DNA of 13,332 nucleotides, taken from Conexibacteraceae bacterium. GTDB lineage: Bacteria; Actinomycetota; Thermoleophilia; Solirubrobacterales; Solirubrobacteraceae. The notes under the pieces are model-generated. The model was not told the DNA's origin and searched no databases. It was given only the letters and a program-made list of their open reading frames with translations. The position numbers and the translations under genes are program-made. The DNA lies in contig WQWK01000028.1 in assembly GCA_009785395.1 (NCBI GenBank), positions 1 through 13,332 of the forward strand, written 5' to 3'. Of this stretch, positions 5,337 to 13,019 are shown piece by piece (positions within the stretch are counted from its first letter, which is position 1; every line of letters starts with the position of its first letter).

Positions 5337-6887
5337 TCAGTGCTCCGAGGCCAGCGGCTGGTTCATCGCGGGCGGCTCAGGGTCGTTCGCGTAGGGGTTC
5401 TCATTGTCATGAATCTCCTCGTGATACACGCTCTCGACGTTCACAGACCAGATGTCGTGGTGCGTGCCGAGCAGGATGTTGTCGACGGCGCGCATCGAGG
5501 TGAGCATCGAGTGATCCGAGTTGTTGTAGCGATGCAGGCCGTTGCGGCCGACCTGGGTGAGGTTCGTCATGTCGGACTCCAGCCAGTTGCGGATCGTGGC
5601 GACGCGCTCGGCGTACTTCTCGTCGTAGATCGGGTAGGCCTTGTGGACGCGGGCGACGAAACCGAACTTGACGTTCGCGGCCTTCGCCAGGTGGAGCTTC
5701 TCGATCTCCTGGCCGGCCATCTTGATGAGCCGCTCGTCGTCCATGTTCCAGAGCTCGTCGCCCTCGAAGCAGAAGTACTCCATGCCGACCGCGGCGTCGG
5801 TCGAACCCTCGGGAACCATGTACGGGCTCCAGGACTTGAAGTTCTGGATGCGCAGGACGGTCACGCCCGGCTGGTGGATGTAGATCCAGTTGTCGGGGAA
5901 CAGGTCCTCGTCCTTGATCACGAGGAGGACGGTGAGGAACTCGCGGTAGCGCAGGCCGTAGGCGGCGTCGCGCACCTCGGCCGGGGCCTCGGGCGAGGCG
6001 ATGCCGACGGTCGTGCGCAGCGGCAGCGACGAGATCACGTAGGAGGGGGTCAGCGTCTCGCTGCCGGCGATCACCTGCACCACCTGGCCGGCCTCGTCGG
6101 TGACGAGCTTGGTGACCGGGGAGTTGAGGCGGATCTCGCCGCCGCGGTCGGTGATGTCGGCCGCCATCTGCTCCCACATCTGGCCCGGGCCGAAGCGGGG
6201 GTAGTTGAACTCGGAGATCAGCGACTTGATCTTGTTGCCCTTGTTGCCGAAGAAGGCGGCCTTGGCGGCGCTGAAGAAGGACAGGCCCTTGATGCGCTGG
6301 GCCGCCCACTCGGCGCGAATCTCGTTGGTGGGGACGCCCCAGAGCTTCTCCGTATAGGTCTTGAAGAAGTGGTTGTAGAGGCGCTTGCCGAAGCGGTTGG
6401 AGACCCACTCCTCGAAGGTGTCCTCGCGGCCCTTGGGCTTGACCTGCGCCCACAGGTAGGAGCCCATGCAGAGCGACAGCTCCCAGAGGCCGAGCTTCTT
6501 GATCACGTCCATGCCCTCGAGCGGGTACTCGAGGAACTTGTCGTTCCAGTAGATGCGGCTCTGGCGCGGGCGCTTGAGGAACTCCTCCTTCATGATCTCG
6601 TGCCAGAGGTCGTCGACCTCCTTGACCTTCGTGAAGAAGCGGTGGCCGCCGAGGTCGAAGCGGTAGCCGTCGCGCACCTCGGTGCGGGCGATCCCGCCGA
6701 GCATGTCAGTGGACTCGAGCACGATCACCGGCTTGCCCTGCTTGGCCAGCTGATAGGCGGCCGTCAGGCCCGCTGGGCCGCCGCCGAGAACGACGACGGG
6801 CTTGTCCGGGGTTATGTCGGCACCGTGCGCCGATGCGGGCGCGGGCGCCGTGGCGGGAGCGGGCGCGGTGGCCAGAGAGTCAGTCAC
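5337..6887 (-). CDS. UDP-galactopyranose mutase-like FAD-dependent oxidoreductase
   Basis: A 516-residue flavoprotein of the amine-oxidase/UGM-like superfamily. After a Pro-Ala-rich, probably disordered N-terminus (1-28), the FAD-binding Rossmann motif reads VVVLGGGPAGLTAAYQL (31-47), with a ribose-binding Glu in VIVLES (59). GGIART and DLGGHRFF (78-85) follow, as in the UGM/protoporphyrinogen oxidase group. TYTEKLWGVP in mid-protein is another family-like block. The C-terminal FAD segment is near HSMLTSMRAVDNILLGTH. Proteins of this kind sit in polysaccharide clusters, where some interconvert sugar ring forms and others are uncharacterised oxidoreductases. The substrate cannot be fixed from sequence. 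The GTG start (6885-6887) lies 9 bp after the glycosyltransferase stop, with AGG 8 nt upstream. Its downstream neighbour follows after 7 bp. Confidence 0.85.
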   Translation of the reverse strand: MTDSLATAPAPATAPAPASAHGADITPDKPVVVLGGGPAGLTAAYQLAKQGKPVIVLESTDMLGGIARTEVRDGYRFDLGGHRFFTKVKEVDDLWHEIMKEEFLKRPRQSRIYWNDKFLEYPLEGMDVIKKLGLWELSLCMGSYLWAQVKPKGREDTFEEWVSNRFGKRLYNHFFKTYTEKLWGVPTNEIRAEWAAQRIKGLSFFSAAKAAFFGNKGNKIKSLISEFNYPRFGPGQMWEQMAADITDRGGEIRLNSPVTKLVTDEAGQVVQVIAGSETLTPSYVISSLPLRTTVGIASPEAPAEVRDAAYGLRYREFLTVLLVIKDEDLFPDNWIYIHQPGVTVLRIQNFKSWSPYMVPEGSTDAAVGMEYFCFEGDELWNMDDERLIKMAGQEIEKLHLAKAANVKFGFVARVHKAYPIYDEKYAERVATIRNWLESDMTNLTQVGRNGLHRYNNSDHSMLTSMRAVDNILLGTHHDIWSVNVESVYHEEIHDNENPYANDPEPPAMNQPLASEH

Positions 6888-6896
6888 GTATCGAAC

Positions 6897-8525
6897 CTAC
6901 TTCTTGACGTAGAGAATGGCGGAGTTGGCGACGCAGCAGGCGCCACGGTAGTTGTGCGGGGCCGTCGCGACCACCTGGAGTTGCTTGTCCGCGCCGAGGA
7001 TCGCGCCCCACTGTGCTGAGCGGCGGCGGATCTCACGAGTCCAGGGCGCCTTCCAGCCGAGCACGCCCTCGGTCAGCGGCCGGATGTAGAGCACCTGCTG
7101 GCCGGGCTTGAGCTTATTCAACATCGGGGGCAGGACCTTCGACGGCGTGGCGGCGCGGTAGCGCGGCATCGCGTTGATCCAGTTCATCCACGATGGGTTC
7201 TTGACCGGGCCGATCGTGTTCGCGTATTGGAGCCCGCCAGGTAAGTAGTAGTAGGCGAGGGCCGTCTGCTCCGGCTGACCGACGATCACCAGGTCGTCCT
7301 TGTGCACCAGCGAGCGCATCTCTCCGCCGATGTCCTGCATGTTGCTCTTGTGCTCGGGCGCGTAGACGTTCGGACGCAGGAGGAAGATCAGCGCGACGCC
7401 CAGCGCGACCGCCCCGGCGACGCCGGCACGGGACATCCCGATGGCGGTGAACAGCAGGATCGTCCCGATAATCGGCGCGAAGTACCGCGGGTTCCAGGCG
7501 GGTGTGATCTGCGATGCGATCCAGCCCCACATCAGCGTGAAGAAGACGAGCGTGAAGAGCATCAGGGCGATCTTGGCCGCCGTGCTCGCGCGCTCCGCCT
7601 TCGCGAACAGACCGGCATAGCCGAGGGCCAGGCCCAACACCAGGATCGCAGCGACGGCGGAACCTCCATACACGCTCTGTTCGATCTGCTGCGGGGCGCC
7701 GAACCGCGGCGCGACGTTCCATGGCGCAGCTGTGTGCGTCGACTGGAACAGGGATGTCGGGACCCACGGGGCGAACAGGATCGCGGCGCCGACGTAGGCG
7801 AACACTGCGTCGCGGATCAGGTTCTCGCGGATCTCGTCGCCGCCGATGTAGTAGAGGATGATCAGCGAGACCGCTGACCCGAGGCCGAAGAAGAGGGCCC
7901 AGTCGTGGGTGTAGAGCATCGCCGCCTGGGACAGCGAGAAGAGGATCACGAAGCGCCGCTCGCGTAACACGAACCCGCGGATGAAGCCGATCGTGCCGAA
8001 CAGGCCGAGCAGCGTCATGAACGCGTACATGCGCGTCTCTTGGGCGTAGAAGTCGAGGAAGGCGCTGGTCGCCATCAGCGTCGCGGTCATCAGGCCTGCG
8101 CGCTTGCCGGCGATCTTGAGCCCGCCCCAATAGCCGACGGGGATCGTCAGCAGCGCGAAGATCTCAGACAGCCAGTGCGTCGCGGCCTCGCCGTTGCCGA
8201 CCATCTGCATCCAGAAGTGCAGCAGGAAATAGAACAGCGGCGGCGAGCCGTCTTGGCGCAGGATGCCGGGGATCGCCGCGAGGTGGTGGGAGGAGATCCC
8301 GACGGTGATCGCCTCGTCCATCCAGAACTGCTGGCCGACGACGCGCGTGCGGAAGTACAGCGAGACGACGGCGAGGATGAAGAGGATCAGCGCGACGCGC
8401 GCCCAATCCGGCAGGTTCTTGATGAAGCTGGGCAGCGGGAACTCGAACTCGCGGATGAAAGCCGAGCCCTTCTGCTCCTGCGGCTCCTGAGTGAGTGTCG
8501 TGTCGGTGGTGGTTGTGGTGGCCAT
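6897..8525 (-). CDS. GT39-like membrane glycosyltransferase (GT-C fold)
   Basis: A 542-residue polytopic membrane protein resembling glycosyltransferase family 39/PMT-ArnT enzymes, which move a sugar from a polyprenyl-phosphate donor on the outer face of the membrane. After a Thr-rich cytoplasmic N-terminus (1-40), a first helix (about 42-58) leads to WMDEAITVGISSH. Its D70-E71 pair is the usual GT-C catalytic/metal motif of the first extracytoplasmic loop. GSPPLFYFLLHFWM (93-106) is another family hallmark. About ten further hydrophobic helices follow, then a soluble C-terminal domain of roughly 150 residues. The frame is open far upstream, but ATG 8523-8525 is preferred: it starts right after the lipoprotein stop (11-bp gap) with GAGG 9 nt upstream. 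Donor and acceptor are unknown. Confidence 0.85.
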   Translation of the reverse strand: MATTTTTDTTLTQEPQEQKGSAFIREFEFPLPSFIKNLPDWARVALILFILAVVSLYFRTRVVGQQFWMDEAITVGISSHHLAAIPGILRQDGSPPLFYFLLHFWMQMVGNGEAATHWLSEIFALLTIPVGYWGGLKIAGKRAGLMTATLMATSAFLDFYAQETRMYAFMTLLGLFGTIGFIRGFVLRERRFVILFSLSQAAMLYTHDWALFFGLGSAVSLIILYYIGGDEIRENLIRDAVFAYVGAAILFAPWVPTSLFQSTHTAAPWNVAPRFGAPQQIEQSVYGGSAVAAILVLGLALGYAGLFAKAERASTAAKIALMLFTLVFFTLMWGWIASQITPAWNPRYFAPIIGTILLFTAIGMSRAGVAGAVALGVALIFLLRPNVYAPEHKSNMQDIGGEMRSLVHKDDLVIVGQPEQTALAYYYLPGGLQYANTIGPVKNPSWMNWINAMPRYRAATPSKVLPPMLNKLKPGQQVLYIRPLTEGVLGWKAPWTREIRRRSAQWGAILGADKQLQVVATAPHNYRGACCVANSAILYVKK

Positions 8526-8536
8526 ATGCAGGGACC

Positions 8537-8959
8537 TCAGCCCGCGACTCCGATTGCCGCACAGTCCTCGACCTTTGTCAGCACCTTGTTGCGGGCCTGG
8601 TTCGGGTAGACCAGCAGGCTGCCGATCACCTCGGCGGCCGTCTCCTTGCCTTGGATCTGCAGGCCCTGTGCGATGCCCGCCGTCGCGTAGAAGACCATGG
8701 TCGGGCCCTCCGGGAGCGAACCGACCTGGATCGCGGGCAGGCGCTGGCCGCCCTCGGCGAAGTACTCGTGGAATGGGATCTTGTCGGAGCGCAGGCACTT
8801 CTCCTGCGGGATCCGGGGATCGTCAACCAGCGAGTGGTTACCGGGTGAAGCTCTGAAAGTCTCACTGCTGGCGCCTGCTTGGGGCTTGGCCTGGATGCCA
8901 CAGGCGCTCACCAGCAGCGCCATCAGCCCACAGACAACCGCGACCTTTACGCGGGTCAT
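8537..8959 (-). CDS. Small lipoprotein of unknown function
   Basis: A 140-residue secreted lipoprotein. The signal peptide MTRVKVAVVCGLMALLVSAC ends in a lipobox (VSAC, lipidated Cys20). The mature part of about 120 residues is soluble and has no motif I recognise. Two later cysteines (in PQEKCLRS and VEDCAAIG) could form a disulfide. The ATG at 8957-8959 is chosen because it gives a compact lipoprotein signal. An in-frame ATG at 8990-8992 would add 11 residues and also lacks a clear ribosome-binding site. It lies between two GT-C-type membrane protein genes in the same direction and ends 11 bp before the GT39-like start, so it may be an accessory to glycan transfer. That is inference. Confidence 0.75.
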   Translation of the reverse strand: MTRVKVAVVCGLMALLVSACGIQAKPQAGASSETFRASPGNHSLVDDPRIPQEKCLRSDKIPFHEYFAEGGQRLPAIQVGSLPEGPTMVFYATAGIAQGLQIQGKETAAEVIGSLLVYPNQARNKVLTKVEDCAAIGVAG

Positions 8960-9064
8960 AGACGAGCCAGGGTAATCGATCAACCTTTGCATTCGCTCAG
9001 CGGGGATTGACGGCGGGGCCAGCGGGGAGTCGGGTTCCGGTCACGCCGGCCTCCGGGGCCCCGG
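8960..9064. other. 105-bp spacer with a 12-bp palindrome inside the glycan operon
   Basis: The only sizeable gap in the leftward glycan cluster. It contains the perfect palindrome CCGGGGCCCCGG (9053-9064), abutting the stop codon of the upstream gene, and a direct repeat CCGGTCACG at 9037-9045 and 9061-9069. There is no U-rich run after the palindrome, so it is not a standard terminator. It may reduce read-through or separate two transcription units. I see no convincing promoter for the lipoprotein gene. Confidence 0.4.
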
Positions 9065-10771
9065 TCACGTCGCACTCCACGCCGAGCAGTCCAGGTACAT
9101 CTTCGCCACCGTCCCGGTGAAGACCTTGTAGTGCGAGCCTGCCCGCTCCCAGGCGCTGATCTGCGCAGGCGAGGGGACCATCGGCGCGCCGGGCGTGACC
9201 GCGCTCTGGAAGACGACGTTGGGCCCGCGCTCGTGGGCGTCGTACGTCTTCGGCTGAGCCTGGATCCAGGGGATCGGGACCTTCATGTACCAGGCGACCA
9301 TCGTCAGATGCAGGTTGTTGGCCATCACGCTGCCGTAGTGGTGAACCGGGCCCGGGTTGCCGCCGCAGCGCATGACCCTGCCCGAGCCGCCCCCGCGCCG
9401 GATCAGTGACGCGACGTCCTCGCGCACATGCGCCTCGTATCTCATCGCCGTGCGGACTGAGTGAAACGTCGGGAACTGGTAGTACACGTTGCTGTTGCCG
9501 TACCACAACCGCGGCACAAAGGTGAACACCGCTGCGATGATCACGACGGCGCCCACCGCACGCCATTTCCAGCCCGGGCGCGCCACGCGTCCCAGGCCCC
9601 GCAGACGCCTGGACGCGGCGCCGGCGAGCCGCGCCAGGGCCATGGCGGCCCACCCGTATCCAGCCGCACCGCTGACGTAGATCAGCACCGAGCCGAGGAT
9701 CGCGTAACGCGGGTTGCCGGCGAAACCGTCCTGAGTCTCGAGCGCGATCCCGAGCCACCAGCCGAACCCGACCGCGCCGGCGAAGGCGGCCGCCACGGCG
9801 GGGCCGTGGCTGCGCACCGCCTCCGTCCAACTGCCGAGAGCGCGCTTCGCGCGGAGCACCGCCACCGCGGTCGCGGCGATCAGGACCAGGGAAACGAGCT
9901 CGACGCGCTGAGGCGTGAGCGGTCCGACCTTGGTCCGGAGCTCGGTCCAGAACGGGAACGAGCTGTACACGGCGCTGGTGTGCGCGTGGTTCTTCTGCGG
10001 GTGCGTGAAGAGCCCCATGACCGTGAGGCCGCCGAGCCTCTGCGGAACCACCCAGAGCGCCAGCATCAGCACCACCATGCCGACCACCAGGGCCCGGGTT
10101 TCGGGGTGCTTCCAGATCAGCCAGAGGCCATAGAGCCCCCAGATCGGCCAGAACTCGGGCCGGTCGAGCGCCGGGATGATCCCCAGCGCGAACGCTTGGC
10201 GGTGGTGGCCGTCCCAGGCCCGCTCGGCCGCGATCAGCGTGGCCGCGACCATCAGGCCCTCGGAGTAGCCGAGCAGCATGTTGCCGGGGTAGGTGGGGGT
10301 GAAGGTGGTCCCGGCCAGCGCGATCGCGGCTGCCAGCAGGGCGGGCGCGATCGCGGCGGCCTTGCCGAACCGGTCGAGCCCGGCGAACCAGTTGTCCTCG
10401 CGCCCGTGCAGACACCAGTGCCAGGTGATGCGCAATGCCAGCTTCGTCGCCATCAGCACCGTCAGCACCGCCCCGGTTCGTGCCACCAGCAGCCACAGGT
10501 CCGGCTGCGCGGAGCCGAACGCCGCCGCCGCGGTCGTGAAGATCACCGGCAACGGCTTCCAGCTCGAGCCGCCCGCGAGGATGAGCTGCCCGTGGAAGAG
10601 CTCGCGGCCCCAGATCAGCCACGACCAAGGGTCATAGCTCGGGGTCGACGGATACGTGAGCGAGAACGCCGCGAGCGCCACGGACACGATCCCCAGCCAG
10701 ATATAGATTCGGCCGCCCTGGAACAGGGCCATCCGGTCCCGTACCTGCGGCGGTTCAGTTACTGCAGTCAT
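9065..10771 (-). CDS. Large polytopic membrane protein, probable GT-C-type glycosyltransferase
   Basis: A 568-residue membrane protein with a first helix at about 22-40 followed by YDPWSWLIWGREL (46-58). That acidic loop resembles the first periplasmic loop of GT-C glycosyltransferases. About ten more hydrophobic segments run to residue ~430. A soluble C-terminal domain (about 435-568) begins RLWYGNSNVYYQFPTF. I cannot name the family, and the transferase call rests on topology, the acidic loop and the neighbours. The start at ATG 10769-10771 is the first that leads directly into the hydrophobic region. It has no Shine-Dalgarno sequence, but TACAAA lies 11 nt upstream on the coding strand, so the message may be nearly leaderless. 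The frame stays open for 54 more codons towards dcd, so a longer N-terminus is possible. It heads the leftward cluster, 105 bp before the lipoprotein gene. Confidence 0.75.
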   Translation of the reverse strand: MTAVTEPPQVRDRMALFQGGRIYIWLGIVSVALAAFSLTYPSTPSYDPWSWLIWGRELFHGQLILAGGSSWKPLPVIFTTAAAAFGSAQPDLWLLVARTGAVLTVLMATKLALRITWHWCLHGREDNWFAGLDRFGKAAAIAPALLAAAIALAGTTFTPTYPGNMLLGYSEGLMVAATLIAAERAWDGHHRQAFALGIIPALDRPEFWPIWGLYGLWLIWKHPETRALVVGMVVLMLALWVVPQRLGGLTVMGLFTHPQKNHAHTSAVYSSFPFWTELRTKVGPLTPQRVELVSLVLIAATAVAVLRAKRALGSWTEAVRSHGPAVAAAFAGAVGFGWWLGIALETQDGFAGNPRYAILGSVLIYVSGAAGYGWAAMALARLAGAASRRLRGLGRVARPGWKWRAVGAVVIIAAVFTFVPRLWYGNSNVYYQFPTFHSVRTAMRYEAHVREDVASLIRRGGGSGRVMRCGGNPGPVHHYGSVMANNLHLTMVAWYMKVPIPWIQAQPKTYDAHERGPNVVFQSAVTPGAPMVPSPAQISAWERAGSHYKVFTGTVAKMYLDCSAWSAT

Positions 10772-10914
10772 GCGTTTGGTGATTTGTAGACGGTTCCGCC
10801 GCAAACTCGCCGGCGAGGCCCCCGCAAAACGCGGTGGCAGCGAGACTTTAGTGCGAGTTCGGAACGGTGTCGTGTACGCGCCCGCGAGCATCTGCTGACA
10901 AACTGCGGCCTCCG
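10772..10914. promoter_or_regulatory. Divergent intergenic region with flanked palindrome (GT-C-like gene / dcd)
   Basis: A 143-bp region between divergent genes. It holds the perfect 12-bp palindrome CTCGCCGGCGAG (10806-10817), flanked by two direct copies of CCGCAAA (10799-10805 and 10822-10828). Leftward, TACAAA (10788-10783) may be a -10 placed 11 nt before the membrane protein start. Rightward, GACAAA (10897-10902) lies 12 nt before the dcd start. Neither has a clear -35. The palindrome is a candidate operator. This is weak evidence by eye. Confidence 0.35.
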
Positions 10915-11535
10915 ATGAATTCGACGCCGGCATCAGTCCTCTCCGACGGCACGATCCTGCGCCTCGTCGAGGAGGGCCGCATCGGCGTCGAGCCGTGGGA
11001 TCCGAAGATGGTGCAGCCGGCCAGCATCGACCTGCGGCTCGGTGACTCGTTCCGGGTCTTCCACAACTACCGCATGACGGCGATCGATCTGCGCGACCCG
11101 CCCGGGAACCTGACCGAGGAGGTCGTGGTGGCGCCGGGCGAGCCGTTCGTGATCCACCCCGGCGAGTTCTGCCTCGGACGGACGCTCGAGTGGGTGCGGA
11201 TCCCCGATGACATCGTCGCGCGGATCGAGGGCAAGTCGAGCCTCGGCCGGCTGGGGCTGATCGTGCACGCCACGGCCGGCTTCTGCGACCCGGGCTTCCA
11301 GGGCACGCTGACGCTCGAGCTCAACAACCTCACGCGCCTGCCGATCCGGCTCTACCCCGACCTGCCGATCGCGCAGCTGTCGTTCATGACCCTGGACCGG
11401 CCCGCGCAGCAGCCCTACGGGAGCCCCGGCCTGGGTAGCCACTACCAGGGCCAGCGGGCCGCCACCGAGAGCCGTTACGAAGGCGGGCCGGCCGAAGCCG
11501 ACGGGGCAGCGCCGGCGGGCACCGAGCGGACATGA
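10915..11535 (+). CDS. dcd: dCTP deaminase (probably bifunctional with dUTPase activity)
   Basis: A 206-residue nucleotide enzyme that deaminates dCTP in the cytoplasm to supply dUMP/dTTP synthesis. Family motifs are complete: PASIDLRLG (35-43), GKSSLGRLGL (106-115) with the phosphate-binding Ser/Arg residues, HATAGFCDPGFQG (118-130) and TLTLELNN with catalytic Glu135. The C-terminal GSHYQGQRAATESRY is the lid that closes over the nucleotide. The TAG triplet (120-122), where E. coli has TAH, matches the bifunctional Mycobacterium/Methanocaldococcus type as I remember it, so dUTPase activity is likely but inferred. A tail of about 18 Gly/Ala-rich residues exceeds the usual ~190. ATG 10915 is chosen because the family starts just before VLSDGTI. 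An ATG- or TTG-type start further upstream would add unrelated residues. gltA follows 86 bp later. Confidence 0.95.
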   Translation: MNSTPASVLSDGTILRLVEEGRIGVEPWDPKMVQPASIDLRLGDSFRVFHNYRMTAIDLRDPPGNLTEEVVVAPGEPFVIHPGEFCLGRTLEWVRIPDDIVARIEGKSSLGRLGLIVHATAGFCDPGFQGTLTLELNNLTRLPIRLYPDLPIAQLSFMTLDRPAQQPYGSPGLGSHYQGQRAATESRYEGGPAEADGAAPAGTERT

Positions 11536-11621
11536 GCCCGGAAGTGCAAGCCGAGTAACCTCCGCGAAGAGGGTGGTGTGCTTGGCAGAGACCAGAACAT
11601 GATGAGCTTGAGAGGAACGCC

Positions 11622-12953
11622 ATGACCACTGAGACCGCGCAGCCGCAGGGCGGCGACGCCGGCGTATCCGGTTCGGACACGCTCACGATCGTCGACAACC
11701 GCACCGGCAAGACCTACGACGTCCCGATCGAGGACGGCACCGTGCGCGCCACCGAGCTGCGCAAGATCAAGGTGGACGAAGAGGACTTCGGGATCATGAC
11801 CTATGACCCGGCGTACATGAACACGGCGTCGTGTCGCTCCTCGGTCACCTACATCGACGGCGACAAGGGCATCCTCGAGTACCGCGGCTACCCGATCGAG
11901 CAGCTCGCCGAGAAGTCGAGCTACCTGGAGGTCGCCTACCTGCTGATCCACGGCCACCTGCCGCAGCAGGCCGAGCTCGACGAGTGGACTCACCTGGTCA
12001 CGACGCACACGTTCGTGCACGAGAACATCAAGGAGTTCATGCAGGGCTTCCGCTACGACGCCCACCCGATGGGGATGCTGATGGCGTCGGTCGGGGCGCT
12101 CTCGACCTTCTACCCGGAGGCCAGCCAGATCAAGGACCACGAGCTGCGCATGATGCAGGTGGTGCGCCTGATCGCGAAGATGCCGACGCTCGCCGCCTTC
12201 TCCTACCGCCACAACAAGGGCATGCCCTACGTGTACCCGGACAACGATCTGAGCTACGCCGGGAACTTCCTCTCGATGGTCTACAAGATCGCGGAGCTGA
12301 AGTACCAGCCCGATCCCCGTCTCGAGCACGCGCTGGACGTGCTGTTCATCCTGCACGCGGACCACGAGCAGAACTGCTCGACCAGCGCCGTCCGCGGCGT
12401 TGGCTCCTCCCAGGTCGACCCCTACTCGGCGACCGCCGCCGGGATCGCCGCGCTCTACGGGCCGCTGCACGGCGGCGCCAACGAGGCGGTGCTGCGGATG
12501 CTGCGCCGGATCGGCGGCCCGGAGAACATCCCCGGCTTCATCGAGGGCGTGAAGGCCGGCAACGAGCGCCTGATGGGCTTCGGCCACCGCGTCTACAAGA
12601 ACTTCGACCCGCGGGCGAAGATCATCAAGCAGGCCGTCGAAGAGGTCTTCGAGGTGACGGGCAAGAACCCGCTGCTGAACATCGCCACCGAGCTCGAGAA
12701 GATCGCGCTCGAGGACGACTACTTCGTCTCGCGCAAGCTCTACCCGAACGTCGACTTCTACTCGGGCCTCATCTACGAGGCCCTCGGCATGCCGGTCGAG
12801 ATGTTCCCGGTGCTGTTTGCGATTGGCCGCACGAGCGGCTGGATCGCCCAGTGGCTCGAGATGATCGACGACCCCGAGCAGAAGATCGCGCGTCCCCGCC
12901 AGATCTACACCGGCGGGCGCGGGATCGACTACGTGCCGATCGAGCAGCGCTGA
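11622..12953 (+). CDS. gltA: Citrate synthase, type II
   Basis: A 443-residue enzyme that condenses oxaloacetate and acetyl-CoA to citrate at the entry of the TCA cycle. The catalytic triad is visible: His248 in HADHEQN, His283 in GPLHGGANEA and Asp378 in NVDFYSG. GFGHRVYKNFDPRA (319-332) is the oxaloacetate-binding block. The N-terminal beta-rich domain (about 20-100, ending EYRGYPIEQLAEKS) and the total length match the larger bacterial type II enzymes of the E. coli kind. The unusual part is only a Gly/Thr-rich first 18 residues. The start is fixed by GAGAGG 6 nt upstream of ATG 11622. The 86-bp gap after dcd contains no promoter I trust, so read-through from dcd is possible. A strong hairpin follows the stop codon. 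Confidence 0.97.
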   Translation: MTTETAQPQGGDAGVSGSDTLTIVDNRTGKTYDVPIEDGTVRATELRKIKVDEEDFGIMTYDPAYMNTASCRSSVTYIDGDKGILEYRGYPIEQLAEKSSYLEVAYLLIHGHLPQQAELDEWTHLVTTHTFVHENIKEFMQGFRYDAHPMGMLMASVGALSTFYPEASQIKDHELRMMQVVRLIAKMPTLAAFSYRHNKGMPYVYPDNDLSYAGNFLSMVYKIAELKYQPDPRLEHALDVLFILHADHEQNCSTSAVRGVGSSQVDPYSATAAGIAALYGPLHGGANEAVLRMLRRIGGPENIPGFIEGVKAGNERLMGFGHRVYKNFDPRAKIIKQAVEEVFEVTGKNPLLNIATELEKIALEDDYFVSRKLYPNVDFYSGLIYEALGMPVEMFPVLFAIGRTSGWIAQWLEMIDDPEQKIARPRQIYTGGRGIDYVPIEQR

Positions 12954-12978
12954 GGCCGCGCTGACCTAGCTTGCTCTC

Positions 12979-13008
12979 GGGTGGCTGGCCCCGCTTGGCC
13001 AGCCACCC
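12979..13008. terminator. 12-bp perfect hairpin between gltA and the MFS gene
   Basis: GGGTGGCTGGCC (12979-12990) and its exact complement GGCCAGCCACCC (12997-13008) surround the 6-nt loop CCGCTT. It lies 25 bp after the gltA stop and 11 bp before the stop of the convergent transporter gene, so it can serve both. No U-run follows on either strand, as is common for terminators in high-GC actinobacteria. Confidence 0.75.
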
Positions 13009-13019
13009 GTCCACACCCC

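Noticed and set aside
5019..7019. A 666-codon open frame on the plus strand opposite the flavoprotein and Ser-rich genes
   Set aside because: It is antisense to a clear FAD-binding protein and has an Asp/Glu/Val/Leu-rich composition typical of the complement of high-GC coding DNA, with no recognisable domain.
9461..10789. A 442-codon plus-strand frame opposite the large membrane protein
   Set aside because: It is low-complexity and Arg/Glu/Gln-rich, has no domain, and the opposite strand encodes a well-formed polytopic membrane protein.
11475..12587. A 370-codon minus-strand frame opposite gltA
   Set aside because: It is the complement of a certain citrate synthase gene. Its His/Val/Arg-rich composition is a high-GC shadow.
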